From NCBI GenBank assembly GCA_030609865.1, contig JAUWSZ010000082.1, positions 1 through 7,749 on the forward strand: a DNA stretch of 7,749 nucleotides. The letters run 5' to 3'. Both the position numbers and the translations under genes were made by a program. The notes under the pieces are model-generated. The model was given only the letters and a program-made list of their open reading frames with translations, was not told the DNA's origin and did not search any database. This document shows, one piece after another, positions 6,350-7,749 of the stretch. Positions within the stretch are counted from its first letter, which is position 1. The number at the start of each line of letters is the position of its first letter. This stretch comes from a bacterium (GTDB lineage: Bacteria; Desulfobacterota; DSWW01).

Positions 6350-6565
6350 ATGCGCAGGGTCAAGAGATTCGTGCAGATGAAGAAAAGGGAGACCGAAGCG
6401 CAGATCGCCAAACAGGGCAACGGAAGCCCTCCCGATAAGCTGCTCGTGCACATGTTGGAGGGAAGGCTGGAGGCATACAGGTTGCTGGCACACTACCTGG
6501 ATCGGCTGGAAGAAGAGGACGTTCTGCTCAGCGGATCCGCTTCTGCCTTTTCCCCCCAGGGCTGA
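6350..6565 (+). CDS. 71-residue helical orphan protein
   Basis: ATG at 6350 has a purine-rich Shine-Dalgarno (GAAAGGGGG, 6334-6342). The product is small and charged. A basic N-terminus (MRRVKRFVQMKKRETEAQIAKQ) is followed by a loop, then an amphipathic helix (KLLVHMLEGRLEAYRLLAHYLDRLEEEDVLL), then a short SGSASAFSPQG tail. It looks like a helical hairpin or a small dimeric adaptor. No family is recognised. The frame is also open from TTG at 6281, but that segment does not look like protein and has a poorer ribosome site. It is divergent from the DUF72 gene, with a 234-base gap (6116-6349) in which I find no convincing promoter or RNA. It is convergent with the PilZ gene. Confidence 0.7.
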   Translation: MRRVKRFVQMKKRETEAQIAKQGNGSPPDKLLVHMLEGRLEAYRLLAHYLDRLEEEDVLLSGSASAFSPQG

Positions 6566-6644
6566 AGCCGTCTTCTCCGCAAGGCAGCACCCTGTGCCGA
6601 AAACAGGAAACGGTGTGAACTTTTTTCAAACAGACTTGCAGTCA

Positions 6645-7376
6645 TCACGATCGGAGGTCATAGGCCTTGACAAGGCTCTTCTGCCTTTGTCTGCTCGCCA
6701 TGTATTCCATGATCCGTTGACGATCCTCGTCGGAGATGTCCACGACCTTCACGGGCGTCTGATACCCGCCCCTGTGATGGCGCTGGCTGGGTCTGACGAC
6801 TTCCGCTACGATCTGCAGGGGAGGGAAGGGGTCCGTGGGGAGGAAATGTACGATGAGGATGTCTTCCCCACGATGGTGCGCGATCTCGGTCGGGAAGGAC
6901 ATCCCTGATCCACTGATCTCGATTTCGCGCAGGGGAACAGGGCCCTTTCGGTCCGGGTCCCTTTCCTGGAAAGCAATGAAGTAGATCAGCTCTTCCTCGA
7001 ACTTCTGAAGATGAATTCTCATCTCCATCCCGTGCATCGGGTTGATTCTTTGCCCCTTCTGCCTGGCGATCTCCTGGAGCCATCCCGAGAAATCCACTGT
7101 GCTCTTCGTGCGCGAAGAGTCCAGGGCGACCTGCTCCGCGATTTCCGGGCTTTCCGAATAGATAACGGGCAATCGGTCCTTGATTCTTACATGCTGCCGG
7201 TTCCCCTCGATGGTCGGCAGGACCCGGAAGGTCGAGGGGTCTTGTGATCCGGTCCCAGAGGAGGGACGAGTGGAATCCCTGAACATTTCTCCGGCCAGGT
7301 CCGTGTGCTGCTCCATCGCCTGATACAGGCGAATCAACTGCAAACGAAGCATATCGTATCGTTTCGGTGTCATCAT
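6645..7376 (-). CDS. Atypical PilZ-domain protein with long insertion
   Basis: The 243-residue protein has the PilZ marks of c-di-GMP receptors: R60-QHV-R64 (RxxxR) followed by IKDRLPVIY, then REIEISGSGMSF (residues 150-161), corresponding to the D/N-x-S-x-x-G motif but with Glu153 in the first place. After these come a strand-rich segment (EDILIVHFLP, LQIVAEVVR), TPVKVVDISDEDRQRIMEYM, and a C-terminal helix. In compact PilZ domains these two motifs are roughly 20-30 residues apart. Here they are ~90 apart, filled by helical sequence (residues ~75-145), as in tetrameric PilZ proteins such as XCC6012. The N-terminal ~35 residues form a coiled-coil-like helix. Binding to c-di-GMP is thus uncertain. 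ATG 7376 forms an ATGA overlap with the Nudix stop, implying coupled translation; TTG 7397 is an alternative start. Confidence 0.85.
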   Translation of the reverse strand: MMTPKRYDMLRLQLIRLYQAMEQHTDLAGEMFRDSTRPSSGTGSQDPSTFRVLPTIEGNRQHVRIKDRLPVIYSESPEIAEQVALDSSRTKSTVDFSGWLQEIARQKGQRINPMHGMEMRIHLQKFEEELIYFIAFQERDPDRKGPVPLREIEISGSGMSFPTEIAHHRGEDILIVHFLPTDPFPPLQIVAEVVRPSQRHHRGGYQTPVKVVDISDEDRQRIMEYMASRQRQKSLVKAYDLRS

Positions 7377-7749
7377 CGGCCGCGCTCTGTTCTCCAAATA
7401 CCACCACGCATGACGATGCGGGAGGTTTCCTCGGGCCTCGGGGGCTGCTTGTAGGCCTCGATCTTGTATTCCGGATCGTGGGGCAGTCGCACGCCAAACC
7501 CGTCGTCCGTTACGAACGTCTCAGGAAGGATCGTACGGATTTCTCGTGATCGAGTGGCCAGGAAGAGGTCATCCAGAGAGTCGAATTCGTTCAGTTCTTC
7601 CAGGGTCTTCAGCGTTGGGGGCATGAGGAGGATCTGCCCTTCCATCTGCTGCTCGATGGCCGCGGAGGGCGTAAGCCACTGTGACTTCGTCATCTCGATC
7701 GTGTCATGAAAAGGGAGCTGTTCCGGAGGCTGTCTGGCCAGGAAGAAGC
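7373..7749 (-). CDS. Nudix hydrolase, C-terminal part (cut by window edge)
   Basis: The minus-strand frame is open from the stop at 7373 to the right edge (124 residues visible), although a Met at 7693 could be mistaken for a start. The visible sequence begins FFLARQPPEQLPFHDTIE, then S-x-W-L-TPSAAIEQ, and GQILLMPPTLKTLEEL. The last two are the hallmark C-terminal pattern of NUDT19-like or CoA-diphosphatase-like Nudix proteins (Trp, Thr-Pro-x-x-Ala, then P-P-T-L-x-T-L). The Nudix box that coordinates magnesium would lie just off the right edge, so catalytic residues cannot be checked. Substrate is unknown; CoA or another nucleotide-diphosphate derivative is usual for the subfamily. It sits directly upstream of, and overlaps by four bases, the PilZ gene. 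Confidence 0.8.
   Translation of the reverse strand, partial: FFLARQPPEQLPFHDTIEMTKSQWLTPSAAIEQQMEGQILLMPPTLKTLEELNEFDSLDDLFLATRSREIRTILPETFVTDDGFGVRLPHDPEYKIEAYKQPPRPEETSRIVMRGGIWRTERGR

Noticed and set aside
6613..6631. Imperfect hairpin between the convergent orphan and PilZ genes
   Set aside because: The stem has a mismatch and is AT-rich, and there is no following T-run, so it is too weak to call a terminator.
1..7749. CRISPR array, tRNA, rRNA, insertion sequence, phage or defence genes
   Set aside because: None found by eye: no regularly spaced repeats, cloverleaf-like sequence, transposase motif or terminal inverted repeats.

Overview
The window looks like chromosomal DNA from a GC-rich Gram-negative bacterium. 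A deltaproteobacterium (Desulfobacterota, for example the Syntrophobacterales) is my best guess. It rests on the gene mix: a PC4-like coactivator, thioredoxin with a tiny membrane protein, an atypical PilZ protein, DUF72, and a possible selenocysteine codon. This is inference, since no rRNA or lineage marker is present. I see no rRNA, tRNA, insertion sequence, phage gene or CRISPR array.

Layout, left to right. (1) 1-327 (+) is the 3' part of a membrane-anchored helical protein of unknown function. (2) 412-678 (+) is a PC4/p15-like ssDNA-binding protein, followed by a Rho-independent terminator near 822-843. (3) A likely operon runs from 938 to 2362 (+): a tiny one-TM protein whose reading frame is interrupted by UGA at 1025-1027, thioredoxin (1119-1460), and an alpha/beta hydrolase (1466-2362). 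(4) A 131-base convergent gap holds four tandem heptamers. (5) 2494-3780 (-) is an unrecognised 428-residue protein with a Cys/His knuckle. (6) Divergent from it, 3886-5136 (+) is full-length CinA. (7) 5075-6115 (-) is a DUF72 protein whose 3' end overlaps cinA on the opposite strand by 62 bp. (8) 6350-6565 (+) is a 71-residue helical orphan. (9) Two coupled minus-strand genes end the window: the C-terminal part of a Nudix hydrolase (7373-7749, cut by the edge) and an atypical PilZ protein (6645-7376).

The most interesting signal is in the thioredoxin operon. The tiny membrane ORF reaches UGA right after a Gly-Val-Ser-Thr sequence. Twenty-three bases 3' of that UGA is the loop of a hairpin with a perfect 6-bp stem and a GGUC tetraloop, the same apical loop as the E. 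coli fdhF SECIS. The frame stays open past UGA for 37 codons with GC-rich third positions, then stops just inside the thioredoxin gene. The ORF is therefore either a 29-residue peptide or, as I infer, a 67-residue membrane selenoprotein that could be a redox partner of the thioredoxin. CinA (NMN recycling), Nudix (nucleotide hydrolysis) and thioredoxin give the window a loose redox and nucleotide-housekeeping character. Only the two groups named above look co-transcribed.
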